From contig NC_080672.1 of NCBI RefSeq assembly GCF_030247195.1, positions 82,582,113 to 82,646,112 of the forward strand: 64,000 nt of DNA. The letters are read 5' to 3'. Source of the stretch: Topomyia yanbarensis. Taxonomy: Eukaryota; Arthropoda; Insecta; Diptera; Culicidae. This document shows, in pieces, positions 46,876-57,424 of this stretch (position 1 is the first letter of the stretch; each line of letters opens with the position of its first letter). The notes below the pieces were generated by a model that saw only the letters and a program-made list of their open reading frames with translations, made no database searches and was not told where the DNA came from. A program made the translations under genes and the position numbers.

Positions 46876-48866
46876 CACAGTGGGGCGAAACTGAAAAAGA
46901 CGGTCAAAAGTCTATCCTGAGTTTCACAGATGTTTTCATGCTTTTATGTCTTCAGGAAAGTTTCCTAGAACTACATCCCACATCTTTTAGGATAAGCACC
47001 TTAATTTTTCTTAAGGTGCAAGTGTCACCTAAAAATTTTTTTTTTAGCTCGACAACCAAAAAATTTTTTTTGTGCGGAATCTTGTAGAGCAATTTATTTT
47101 GAACAACTTTGAAGAACATATCTGCCATCTATATATTTTTCCTTAAGTGATATGTACGTTGCACCTTAAAATCAATTTAGCAACTTTCTCTTCTACAACT
47201 TAATTTTTTCTACATTTGTATATTCTAGAAAGTTTTAGATACCGTCAAAACACACAACTTTTCTGAAGACTCCAATGATGTATAACATGTGTATCGGGAT
47301 ATAAATCGATTTTTCTTTAAAAAATACTCTTTTTCATTATAAAATTTCTCAAAATTGTGAAACTTTGTGAACCAAAACTCAGCATGATTAGATTCGTCAT
47401 GTTATGTAGTATTTGTAAGCGAAGTATAACAATCCGGACTTTTCGGGTTTTTTAGTTTTCCTACATTTTCATACTGTATAATGCATGGATATTTCGCAGT
47501 ATCTATAGAGCGGGCGTTAGTAAATCAACACGTAATAATACAGAATACTACACTCAATGCAAAATATATCTTCTATTATCAACAATCAACATGTAAAAAC
47601 AATGAAAGTGTATGAAGCACTTATTATACAATAGAAGTATTTTATATTGAACTAGCCAATACCCGCCGCGTGTTGCTGCGACTTTCAACGAAATAGGATT
47701 AAACACAATTTGTTCCGAAGCGCCATGGCTGATAATCCCCAATCAATAGCACACAAACACGCTCCATGACAAATATCTACTACGTATAAATTTTTAGGGC
47801 AATCGGCCTTTTGGGAGTCCATAAATCACATACATACAAACATTGACTTTTATATATATATAGAAGAAGATGAGTAAAACTATTAATCTTGGAAAGATTA
47901 CATAATTTTGGTATTATCCCTCTCATTCTTCGTTCCAGTTACTCAAAAATCCACAAAACGCAAGCTCTGAGAGTGATTCAGAATGATATTTGCTTTGATG
48001 TGTGTTTTCTTTTATATTCAATAATTCACAATAAAATATTACTAATGCTATAAATAATTGGATTACTGTTAAGCGTGTAATGTACCCACGTAAAAAGCAA
48101 TTTAGGCGTCCTTCTAATGTATAATTAGTGCTTCATACACTTTTTACATGTTGATTGTTGATAATAGAAGACATATTTTGCATTGAATTTAGTATTCTGT
48201 ATTATGACGTGTTGATTTACTAACGCCCGCTCTATAGATACTGTGAAATATCCATGCATTATACAGTATAAAAATGTAGGAAAACTAAAAAACCCGAAAT
48301 GTCCGGATTGTTATACTTCGCTTACATTTACTACATAACATGGCGAATTTAATCATGCTGAGTTTTGGTTCACAAAGTTTCACAATTTTGAGAAATTTTA
48401 TAATGAAAAAGAGTATTTTTAAAGAAAAATCGATTTATATCCCGATACACATGTCATACATCATTGGAGTCTTCAGAAAAGTTGTGTGATTCGTCGGTAT
48501 CTAAAACTTTCTAGAATATATGAATGTAGAAAAAATTAAGTTGTAGAAGAGAAAGTTGAAAAATTGATTTTAAGGTGCAACGTACATATCACTTAAGGAA
48601 AAATATATAGATGGCAGATATGTTCTTCAAAGTTGTTCAAAATAAATTGCTCTACAAGATTCCGCGCAAAAAAAAATTTTTTGGTTGCCGAGCTAAAAAA
48701 AAATTTTTTTAGGTGACACTTGCACCTTAAGAAAAATTAAGGTGCTTATCCTAAAAGATGTGGGATGTAGTCCTAGGAAACTTTCCTGAAGACATCAAAT
48801 CATGAAAATATCTGTGAAACTCAGGAAAGACTTTTGACCGTCTTTTTTCAGTTTCGCCCCACTGTG
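46876..48866. mobile_element. Non-autonomous Transib-like fold-back element, 1,991 bp
   Basis: Ends read CACAGTGGGGCGAAACTGAA inward on both sides, with a perfect 5-bp TSD (CGTCA). Heptamer-like CACAGTG plus a 5-bp GC-rich target fit Transib. The arms are about 760 bp (46876-47637 and 48111-48866) and very similar, with only scattered substitutions. The centre (about 470 bp) has no inverted partner. No transposase is encoded. Beyond CACAGTGG the termini differ from the 36-kb Transib, so it belongs to another family and would need a matching transposase elsewhere. Confidence 0.85.
47650..47885 (+). repeat. Unpaired centre of the fold-back, possible inserted 3' tail
   Basis: It contains 'actagccaatacccgccgcg' and ends in 'cacatacatacaaacattga' plus a (TA)n tract. 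This wording resembles 3' tails of insect retroelements, but no TSD was found. Confidence 0.35.
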
Positions 48867-48871
48867 CGTCA
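48867..48871 (+). repeat. TSD right, CGTCA
   Basis: Exact copy of 46871-46875. LINE coding sequence resumes in frame. Confidence 0.9.
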
Positions 48872-50380
48872 GTGCAGTTGAGGACGGGAATGAACCAACT
48901 CCCACGTTGAGGGAAGTTAAGAATGCCATCCAACAGCTCAAGAACAACAAAGCAGCTGGCAAAGATGGTACGCAGCAGAACAAGTTGGGCCCGGAAAAGT
49001 TGGCCACTTGTCTGCACCGGTTAGTAGTCAGGATCTGGGAAACCGAACAGCTACCGCAGGAGTGGAAAGAAGGGGTGATCTGCCCCATTCACAAGAAAGG
49101 CGACCATTAGGAGTGTGAGACCTTTCGAGCGATCACCATTTTGAATGCCGCCTACAAAGTGCTATCCCAGATTATCTTCCGTCGTCTATCACCTAAAGTA
49201 AATGAGTTCGTGGGAAGTTATCAAGCCGGCTTCATCGATGCCCGGTCGACAACGGACCAGATCTTCACCGTATGGCAAATCCTCCAGAAATGCCGTGAAT
49301 ACCAGGTCCCAACGCATACCCTGTTCATCGACTTCAAGGCGGCATACGACAGTATCGACAGCGTAGAGCTATGGAAAATCATGGACGAAAACAGCTTTCC
49401 CGGGAAGCTGACTCAACTGATCAAAGCAACGATGGACGGTGTACAAAACAGCGTAAGGATTTCGGGTGAACGTCCATTCGAATCTCGACGGGGACTGAGT
49501 CTACTATTCAACATCGCTCTGGAAAGTGTGATGCGACGAGCCGGGCTCAACAGCCGGATCACGATCTTCACGAAATCCGGCCAATTTGTATGTTTCGCGG
49601 ACGACATGGACATTATCGCCCGAACATTTGGAACGGTAGCAGACCTGTACACCCGCCTGAAACGCGAAGCAACGAAGGTCGGACTGGTGGTAAATGCGTC
49701 CAAAACAAAGTATATGCTGGTAGGCGGAACCGAAAACGACAGGATCCGGCTAGGAAACAGCGTTACGATCGACGGGGATACCTTCGAGGTAGAGGAAGAT
49801 TTTGTCTACCTAGAATTCTTATTAACGGCTGACAACATGAGCCATGAAATCCGAAGACGCATCATCAGTGGAAGTCGGGCCTACTATTGGCTCCTGAAGA
49901 AGCTGCGGTCAAGAACGATTCACCCCCGCACCAAATGCACCATCATGTACAAAACGCTTATAAGACCGGTGTTCCTCTACGGGCACGAGACTTGGACCAT
50001 GCTCGAAGAGGACCTGCAAGCGCTGTTTTCGAGCAACGGGTGCTAAGGACGATCTTCGGCGATGTGCAAGAGAACGGTGTGTGGTGGCGAAGGATGAACC
50101 ACGAGCTCGCTGCACTCTATGGCGAACCCAGTATCCAAAAGGTGGCCAAAGCTGGAAGGATACGGTGGGCAGGGCAGGTTGCAAGAATGCCGGACAACAA
50201 TTTTGCAAAGTGGTGTTCGCTAATGATCCGGTTGGTACGAGAAGGCGAGGAGCGCAGAGAGCACGATGGGTGGACCAGGTGGAACGTGATTTGGCGAGTG
50301 TTGGGCGTAACCGACGTTGGAGAGCTGCAGCTACAAATCGAGTATTGTGGAGGCAAATTATTGATTCAGTGTTATCATGA
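48872..50380 (+). pseudogene. LINE ORF2, 3' part: reverse transcriptase and C-terminus
   Basis: Reverse transcriptase blocks in order: AIQQLKNNKAAGKDG; LPQEWKEGVICPIHKKGD; AYKVLSQII; YQAGFIDARSTTDQIF; FIDFKAAYDS (motif A); FADD at 49594-49605 (motif C, the YxDD box); and a C-terminal part with IHPRTKC, LIRPVFLYGHETW, RMNHELAALYGEPSIQKVAK and DPVGTRRRGAQRARW. Lesions: TAG at 49108-49110; loss of about seven codons between RRGL and LLFN near 49,498, removing the RQGDxLS core of motif B; frameshifts near 50,025 and 50,205. The terminal stop is at 50378-50380. No RNase H domain is seen. The GC content and intact long frames suggest a fairly recent death. Confidence 0.88.
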
Positions 50381-50409
50381 AATTGATGTTGAACTAAATA
50401 AATGAAATG

Positions 50410-50425
50410 AATGATAATCCACGAA
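50410..50425 (+). repeat. LINE TSD right, AATGATAATCCACGAA
   Basis: Exact copy of 46078-46093. Confidence 0.9.
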
Positions 50426-50685
50426 ATCATATTTAATAGGAAACTTTTAAATTTGTTTTCTTTATGATAATTATGGTAGATCTGAAAAGAGCGTTCAATG
50501 TTGGCGTTGGTTTTGATAGGTAATTCGCTGAATTCGACGATCGTTACTTAGATGCTGCAGACTTCTGTTCTATTTGTTTGGGTTCATCTGCGATTCTGAT
50601 ATGATTGGCGTAGTTTGGCAACAGGTTATAATTTTACCAGGTGTTGTACATTACAGATTGCTAATTAAACCACTAGATCAATCAA
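50426..50685. other. Non-coding, nothing recognised
   Basis: AT-rich continuation of the sequence into which the LINE inserted. Confidence 0.4.
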
Positions 50686-50687
50686 GT

Positions 50688-50995
50688 TCATGTGTGCAAA
50701 GTTTAACCTTTCATAGCAGAGCGAAGAGCACCCGATAAACTTTGCACATAGCTAGGAAGCGTGCCCAACCAATCCACATGTTGTTAGTTCAAAATCCAAC
50801 CAAACGAATAGTAGAAGAAGAACACGCGGAACATCCATATACTACCTTCTATGCCATCACACTCGTTCGTGTGTGCAAAGTTTAACCTCGCACAGCAGCA
50901 CGAAGAGCGGTCAATACACTTACACACAGCTAGCAAACGTGCCCAACCAATCCATGAATTGCTCGTTCAAAAGCCAAGCAGCGAACAAGCGTGTT
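50688..50995 (+). repeat. Tandem duplication, period about 181 bp
   Basis: 'gtgtgcaaagtttaacct' occurs at about 50,691 and 50,872. Each copy is followed by 'cacgaagagc/gcgaagagc', 'cacatagctagga/cacacagctagca', 'cgtgcccaaccaatcca' and 'ttgttagttcaaaa/ttgctcgttcaaaa'. Confidence 0.75.
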
Positions 50996-51510
50996 CAGAA
51001 TTAATTTTTGCGTAAGGAAAAACTTACTTGAAATTTTTTACACGGAATAAAAGTACTGTACTGAGGACGAAAGACAATGCTTGAAAACGTCAACTATGTT
51101 ATCTGCCGTGTATCTAATTCACGCAACACGAGCGACCTCTGCAATACCATAGCAAAGAGAATGCTCTATACCTATTGTACCCCCATACCTATGGGGTCAT
51201 TCTACTCCATTGTCAACTTTTAGTTTACCAATAATGTTCATAAAATTTCAGGGCTGAAAAACGATTTGGTATAGCATAGTGAAAACCGTGATTGAAGTTC
51301 ATAAAAAAACAAATATCTCAACAAATAAAAGAGTAATGTAGACGTTGCGGAAGAAAAAAGATTCCTAGAATTGATATGAACTTAGCCTTTATCCAGTTTC
51401 ATCATATAAGATATGCGATACTAATAATATGTAAACACTTGTCTACGATTTTTCCGTCGATCTGTTGATTTTTGTATAATCAGCGAACCAACCTGTTGAA
51501 ACCTACAGAC
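50996..51510. other. AT-rich non-coding, nothing recognised
   Basis: No element ends or motifs. Confidence 0.4.
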
Positions 51511-51514
51511 TTTT

Positions 51515-51768
51515 CATTATTATTTCAGAAATATATGGATATTATTCATATTTATTTCTCGTCAGCCTCTGTCCGCATCACAGACACCAGTGACCCCCGA
51601 TATTGGCCCATCAACACATGGACCGGGACCAATGGCTGGCTATACTTCCCTTTCGAAGGAGGATGTGACCAGAAAAAAAATCCCAACAATCTTGCCTGGG
51701 ATTGAACCCATAGCCACTGGGGTGAAAAGCAGGTACGCTTGCCACTTAATCACCAGCGCCGACATAGC
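51515..51768 (-). mobile_element. tRNA-derived SINE, minus strand
   Basis: The minus strand has A box TGATTAAGTGG (51742-51752) and B box GGTTCAATCCC (51698-51708), 33 nt apart, as in tRNA. A body follows with 'gttgggattttttttctggt', 'tccttcgaaagggaagtata' and 'tgggccaatatcgg', ending in an ATAATAATGAAAA-type tail. It is homologous to the SINE at 53,198 through the first 150 bp. Confidence 0.8.
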
Positions 51769-51779
51769 TGTTATCTGAT

Positions 51780-52260
51780 GATGAACATTCTATAAAATTT
51801 GTGCATAGGGCTGCGCAGGAATTGCATAATTGCATTTAATAAGTCGAACTTTGATCTTTCGACTTCGACTCATCAGCAGCTTACAGACCGACATAGCTGC
51901 TCCTTGAGGGTAATTTTATTCCAGTAACTCCGAAACTCAGTCAATCGATAGCCGACAAAGAAAAGGTGATTCAATCATCCTTTTTGTTCCCTTATATCTC
52001 AAGACGAAAAGTGCTGGCTCCTTTAATTTTTAGGGACTAAATCTTAAACTATTATCTTAGAATGAAACAATTTTGTGGAACATAACCCTGCTATAGGACT
52101 CGGACCAAACATTCCCATAGTACACCTTAGCATGTAGAGTGAAAGTAATAACGAATTGTGACCCCTTTTTCGGTACACTATCATTCCGGGGCCCCTCACA
52201 TTTGCCTCTGTTGATGGCTAGATTCTTGCCCGCATTCTTTCGATATTTATAACCTGCAAC
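51780..52260. other. Non-coding, nothing recognised
   Basis: 'gacatagctg' repeats at about 51,762 and 51,888, but no element is definable. Confidence 0.35.
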
Positions 52261-52815
52261 AGACTGACATCGAACGACGAGTCAAGGAAGCAGCGAACAC
52301 AGAGGTAGGTAGATGGGTTGGCAAGAGTGACGGGTGTAGATTGAGGTGTCACGCTCTCTATATTTATGGCATTTTTGTCGACCATGTTGCAATTTTCTCC
52401 TGCTGCTGCTGCTGTTGTTGTTGTTGTTGTTATTCTTGTTGCGTTGAGATTCTTCCGCCAGCACAGGATTTTAATTTAAGAAACAGTTCGCCAACAAGGC
52501 CAGGGATGGTGTCTCAACTTTAATAATAATAAATGCACACTACCTGCAATTTCAAATGGCTCGTAGTTTCACTCGCCGGTTTCGCCATCGCCCCTTTCCA
52601 GGGGAAGTCATAAATTAACGCCAGAACGACATAAGAAGTCCTCTAAGCGAAAGAAGAAAAAACGACAACAACAAAGCAGCAAGGCAACTTTCACGTGTCC
52701 ATTCTTTCCGGCCGCTTTAAATACACTACTGGCTGGCCGGACGGCAAACACATAAACGTTGACGTCAACGTGCCCAGCTGGACCGACCGGTACGAACTGA
52801 GGCAACACACATTGC
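52261..52815. other. GC-richer block with a trinucleotide microsatellite
   Basis: TGCTGCTGCTGCTGTTGTTG begins near 52,400 and continues as GTT units. Overlapping frames on both strands lack domains. Confidence 0.35.
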
Positions 52816-53171
52816 TGGATTTATTCTATAAGTTCAGGATAGTGACTCGGGAAGGTAGATTGTACAATTTCGAACGTGACAATGAAAGAACAAAGAACGA
52901 ATACATGCGAGTCGCAAGTTGCGTTTAGCTACGTTGGTTTGTGTACCGTAATGGAGCTTTGAAGTGGTGTCACTTTTACGAGTGAGCATTTGATATGCAT
53001 TGACGTACGTACATGATTTAAAAAAATACATTTAGTCTCTATTTCTCCGACTTGTCACGGGGTTAAAAACCTAATGATTAATTACAGAAGGAACCGTGAC
53101 AGCTGATGGCCGATTTAGAAACGATTGACGCTTTGATTTCATCGGTCTCAAATCCAGTCGAGTTTCTTTAT
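52816..53171. other. Non-coding. The last 30 bp are paralogous to 59.48 kb
   Basis: 'ctcaaatccagtcgagttt' just before the SINE TSD matches 'ctcaaatccagtctagttc' at about 59,478. Confidence 0.4.
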
Positions 53172-53197
53172 CTCGGAACTGAAGATTTGGATGGGGG
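53172..53197 (+). repeat. SINE TSD left, 26 bp
   Basis: Identical over 26 bp to 53735-53760. It begins CTCGGAACTGAAG and ends GGATGGGGG. Confidence 0.85.
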
Positions 53198-53734
53198 GTT
53201 GACGGCGCCGGTGGTTGAGTGGTAAGCGTGACCGCTACTCATTCCAGTTAGCCTGGGTTCAATTCCAGACGAGGTCGTTGAGATTTTTCTGAGGTGAAAA
53301 AATCTGTGATCACGTCTTCCTTCGGAAGGGAAGTAAAGCCGTTGGTCCCCGGTCCATGAAATTGGTGGATCGATATCTAGTCCAGGTAGTGGAATCACCT
53401 CTCTGGCGTCGGTAAAGAAGAAGTATATCCAACTTCTATACTCTACTAACAAAAATATCCCCCTCCCGTGATACTTGTGGAGTGCGCAGTAGTATATACC
53501 GCCTCTAGCAAAAGCAAGTATCGGACTAACCATTCCTTTCCTTTCCTTCGGCGATCTACGTTCGGGCCTGGCCGGCGCGAGTATTGATCAGAAACACTTT
53601 AGGGTTACCAGGAGTTGCACATTGAAAGATGTTTCGCTAATCCCAAGCATAATTATCTACTGATTCCCTGCGCAACTTCAGCTAGTCCCGATCGATAACG
53701 GAGTGGCAGCCAAGGGTGGTCGCACAAACTCAAG
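53198..53734 (+). mobile_element. SINE insertion with 26-bp TSD
   Basis: The plus strand has A box TGGTTGAGTGG (53212-53222) and B box GGTTCAATTCC (53256-53266). A body follows with 'tccttcggaagggaagtaaa', 'ttggtccccggtccatgaaa' and 'tggcgtcggtaaagaagaag'. The head and early body match the 51.5-kb SINE. The last 180 bp, from about 53,550, are not SINE-like and may be transduced or a second element. The long direct repeat fits LINE-machinery insertion. Confidence 0.8.
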
Positions 53735-53760
53735 CTCGGAACTGAAGATTTGGATGGGGG
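53735..53760 (+). repeat. SINE TSD right, 26 bp
   Basis: Exact copy of the left TSD. The following 'aggtaagatt..gttcttgg' continues the host repeat paralogous to 59.5 kb. Confidence 0.85.
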
Positions 53761-54194
53761 AGGTAAGATTTATGTTCTTGGTTATAGCCATAACCCATAA
53801 GAACGTTGCTTGAAGAAATTATTAGTCTCCGAGATCGAGAAATTTGACATAGATACCAGATCACTGTAGTCAAAGACGAAAAAAAGCTTTGAGAAAACTG
53901 AGAAATCCATCTTTCCATCTCTTTACGTAACACTTTTTGGAGGAATATGTTGTGACATATGGCAGAGGGGGAGTAAACTTGAACGTTACGTAACGTGCGT
54001 TACTAAAAAAATTCGAAAAATTTGTTACGTAATAGGAAAAGGGGAGATAGAGAAATTTGTGACAATTTTTTACATGGGGGAAGGGAAGGCAATTTTGAGC
54101 AATTTAACGTTACGTTATTTATTAAAAGTCCCTAAGAGAAACGGAAACTAGTTTGTGGTTTTTTCAAAGAACACTACATATGTATGATTAAGCT

Positions 54195-54290
54195 GACCAA
54201 CTGTACGGAATTTGGGAGGACAGTACGGATTTTTGGTCATGTGTCCGGAAAAAATACTTGTACGGATTTGTCCGGAATTTGTACGGAATT
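54195..54290 (+). repeat. Cluster of CGGAWTT repeats, decayed hAT-type terminus?
   Basis: 'gaccaactgtacggaatttg' is followed by five more TACGGATTT / TCCGGAATTT variants within 100 bp. Such clusters occur at hAT subterminal ends. No partner end or TSD was found. Confidence 0.4.
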
Positions 54291-54299
54291 TTCAACCTC

Positions 54300-55170
54300 A
54301 GTGGAAGTGGAAGTACTCCCGGGACAACAAAAAATCTTCCACAAATGGAAACAGACTAAATAATGTTGCAAACTAGTTTCCCAGGTTTCAAAAATGCAAT
54401 TAAAAGCAAAAGGAAACCAGTGAACAAGAGTGCTAAAAAATCAATTTTTGTGAATTTTCTTATAAGCTTTGGGACTAAGTAAACTTTACGATTTGTTCTA
54501 ATATAAAAGAAAAAATGAACTTTTATAGGTCCCGCTATCCGCCTCGACTAGTTGTTTAAGCCGTTCTTTCAAGCTTGGTGGTATTTTGAAATTCAGTGTC
54601 TAGCAGCCGCCAAGTCGTTCTATCGAAGTCGAAACGCAATTTACTCGATTAATTTCCGTAATGAAAAATATAGTGCTCGATGTACACATTTGGTCTAGGG
54701 GCAGATCACTTGTGATGCATTTTTAAAAATTAGCGAAATTAACTGAATTTCTTTCCATGAAAATACAAATTCTTGATGTATTTTGCGCTGCGTGTAAGAC
54801 GTCAAAACCCTACAAAACAACTAGCCCTACTTTCAACAAAATGTCGAACAAAGTGGATCAGCGTAGGACGTTTGTTAAACAAACTTTTCTACGAGGGAGT
54901 GCAAAGTTGATGCAAAATTGGAAATTAAATGCATTTTTTTTTAAATTGATGGTAATTTGTATTCCTAGAGTGATCTGCCCCTAGTATTTGGTTCAACTCA
55001 ATTTGCCTCCTATGAAGGTATCTGAAAATGATCCGGATTATACATTTTCTACTTTTATTCTTTTTCGGGACCAAATTATATAGCAGGCTTGTTTGTATCA
55101 TAAACCGTTCATATTTACTGCTGTAAGTTTTCGTGATGAGATTTTTTACTTCCATTTCAGTTATTGGGGT
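54300..55170. other. AT-rich non-coding, nothing recognised
   Basis: Frames at 54,757-54,984 (plus) and 54,925-55,155 (minus) are unrecognised and overlap. Confidence 0.4.
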
Positions 55171-55469
55171 GATTTTATTTTACGTGGATGCCTCTTTGGG
55201 CATAACCGGAAACTCTAGTGATATGGGAGAACTCACTCTCTTCTAGGATCTGAACCATACATTGCAAATTAAGTATCAGATTCAGAGTCCGCGCGCGATC
55301 ATTCAAGAATACACGCAAATATGCGAATAGCCACACGGTTATAAAATCGAATTTATACACGCGAAGTTGCATACACGCTAGCACACGCGACAAACACGTT
55401 AACATACAAACGTTTGAGCCCTTCGCGATCATCTATGCATACCTACGCTTACGATCTTGCTAACAGGAA

Positions 55470-55477
55470 CACTCCGG
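55470..55477 (+). repeat. TSD left, CACTCCGG
   Basis: Exact duplicate of 55974-55981. Confidence 0.85.
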
Positions 55478-55973
55478 CAGGGATGCATGAAGCACAGCAC
55501 GAGAGTCTAACACGAGCTCAGAGGCCGCTTTGAACGAATCAAATGCAATTAGAACTGACAACGCTCGTGCTACGTATCCTTTGTGCTCGAGCTGTAGGAT
55601 TCGAAGAGCTAGCTCGGTAATCTGGCACGATTTAGTTCAATTAACTAGCACGGTAAGCCTGCCCAATGAGCTAGAACGCAATAGAGTAAGCCATTAAACG
55701 AAAGAATAGGACAAAGCACGAAAAAAACATCTTGGTAAATGTGCGACAAGTCTCTGCAATAAAACGATACAACCATTGTTACTCACACTAACGTGTTGTA
55801 TTTTTTCAACTTTGCTATAGCTGAGCTATAGCTTGGAACAGCGTACTAGCTAGCACCGGGCTAGCAAGAGCTCTCGCTCATCGGTGCTCGTGCTACTTGC
55901 TAGCTCAATGAACTTAGCTCTGATACATTATGAGCCAGTGCACAGGATCCAGAACCGTTCTTGTGCATGCATG
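55478..55973. mobile_element. Small hAT-like element, 496 bp
   Basis: A perfect 8-bp TSD (CACTCCGG) flanks it. The left end CAGGGATGCATGAAGCAC and right end GTTCTTGTGCATGCATG are inverted relatives with an indel near the tip. Repeated 'gctcgtgct', 'gagctagc' and a perfect GCTATAGCTGAGCTATAGC hairpin fill the interior. Non-coding. Confidence 0.75.
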
Positions 55974-55981
55974 CACTCCGG
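55974..55981 (+). repeat. TSD right, CACTCCGG
   Basis: Exact copy of 55470-55477. Family S resumes. Confidence 0.85.
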
Positions 55982-56775
55982 TGACTAAGCGAACGTTGTA
56001 GCACTTATAAAGTCAGAAACGCAGTCTCAAGAATGAGCCTACATACGCTCGTGTTCTCGTGATCATGAATTAATTATGTCCAGAAGTTCTTCCTCTCGGC
56101 CCTAGCAGCCTAGGCCCCACGCCCTCAGCTGGACCAATCAGAAAAAAATCACGCTCATATCTACTAGACAATACGTTCCATGGTGACATGACCGGGAACT
56201 CTAATAATAGAGTTGATTGTGATAGAAAACTCACTCTTTTCTAGCATCTGAACCATACACTGAAAATAAGTATCAGATTCACGGTCCGTGTGATCATCCA
56301 AGAACACACGCGAATATGTAAATGGACCTGGTTTTAAAATCGAATTTATGGATGCGAAGTGACACGCTAGCACACACGACATGCAAACGTCTACGCGACA
56401 AACAAACGCCCACGCAATCGAATACAATAACATACAAACGCCCTAGACCTTCGCGATTGTACACAAAGCCGAACATACAATCGCGATCATCCACGCACAA
56501 CTACGCCCAATATTTCGCTAACACAAAACGCCCCGAATGATTTAGTGACCCCTACATCACTTCCAATCCGATTCACGCTGTCTCAAGTACACACCAATAA
56601 ACGCTCATTCTCACGCGATCGTAGAGCCCATACGCCCGCACAACTGAACCGTACACTCGATATCACAATCAGAATCATGGCCTGCTGCAATTGGACTTAA
56701 GTAGTAATGAGTAATTCTGAGGGGCAGCCTTTCCGTGAACTCAGCTCTACAGCTCCAGTAGGACAACTCTCGAAA

Positions 56776-57420
56776 AAGAAAACAAAATTTAAAATATCTA
56801 TGAGAATCGTATTCTGTAATAAAATTATGTTTTTGTCTGTCAGTTAGTATGAAATTACATGTTAAAAACATTTACAAGAAAAACATTTTTACTACTTACT
56901 TCTCCGCGATGCAACCACAATAAATATGTTTCTATTTTCTTCAGACTTTCGTTGTGAAAAAATAAAAGTTTTCAAAAAATGAGTTTTTGTAGTTTTAATT
57001 TTTGATAAAAAAAATCAATTTTTTGAAAAATTCGCAACTTTTTATTCTGCGTTTGTTTTTTTTGTGTTTTGCTGAACAAAATACAGATCTCGTCGCATTT
57101 TTTTTTTGAAAACGCTGCCAAAACTCTTAGGTCCTTTTAAAGTATTGCGCTTGAATCAAAATGCTTTGATTTGCCGTGCAAAATGCTCACAACCCATGCT
57201 AGTGTTGCTTGAGGCACTAAAAACTGGATTCTAACCGCACTGCGCACTTACTATTCTTCTATTAAATTCTTCTCATAGACTGGTTAGTTCGACTGGTCTG
57301 TCTATGAAAGTACCATCTTTATCACTTGAAATACATGTGTTTTGACAGCTCGCAGTTTTCAGTAGCAGTTTGATCACTCGCCCTTTGAAAGTGCGGAGTC
57401 CAGGTTGGCGGAAAGTGCGC
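56776..57420. other. AT-rich non-coding, nothing recognised
   Basis: Long A and T runs. No element ends. Confidence 0.4.
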
Positions 57421-57424
57421 AATA

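Larger units (their letters stand above)
46094..50409 (+). mobile_element. 5'-truncated non-LTR retrotransposon (LINE) split by a DNA transposon
   Basis: A perfect 16-bp TSD marks target-primed insertion. The element starts inside the endonuclease domain, so it is 5'-truncated. Its coding strand continues through a linker and reverse transcriptase to a short A-rich 3' end (ctaaataaatgaaatg). A CACAGTG-ended element (46876-48866) interrupts it with a 5-bp TSD, and the LINE frame is continuous across that site. The copy is dead: truncated, one nonsense codon, motif-B deletion, two frameshifts. It is GC-richer than its surroundings. The clade is uncertain. I favour an RTE/BovB-like group common in insects. 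Confidence 0.9.
55175..56775 (-). repeat. Family S locus 5, inverted (interrupted)
   Basis: The reverse complement shows the leader 'gttgtcctactggagctgta' at about 56,768-56,745, then unit blocks. Anchors near 56,440 and 55,408 are about 528 bp apart after removing the insertion. Confidence 0.75.

Noticed and set aside
46389..46907. 172-codon minus-strand frame
   Set aside because: Antisense shadow of the GC-rich LINE coding strand.
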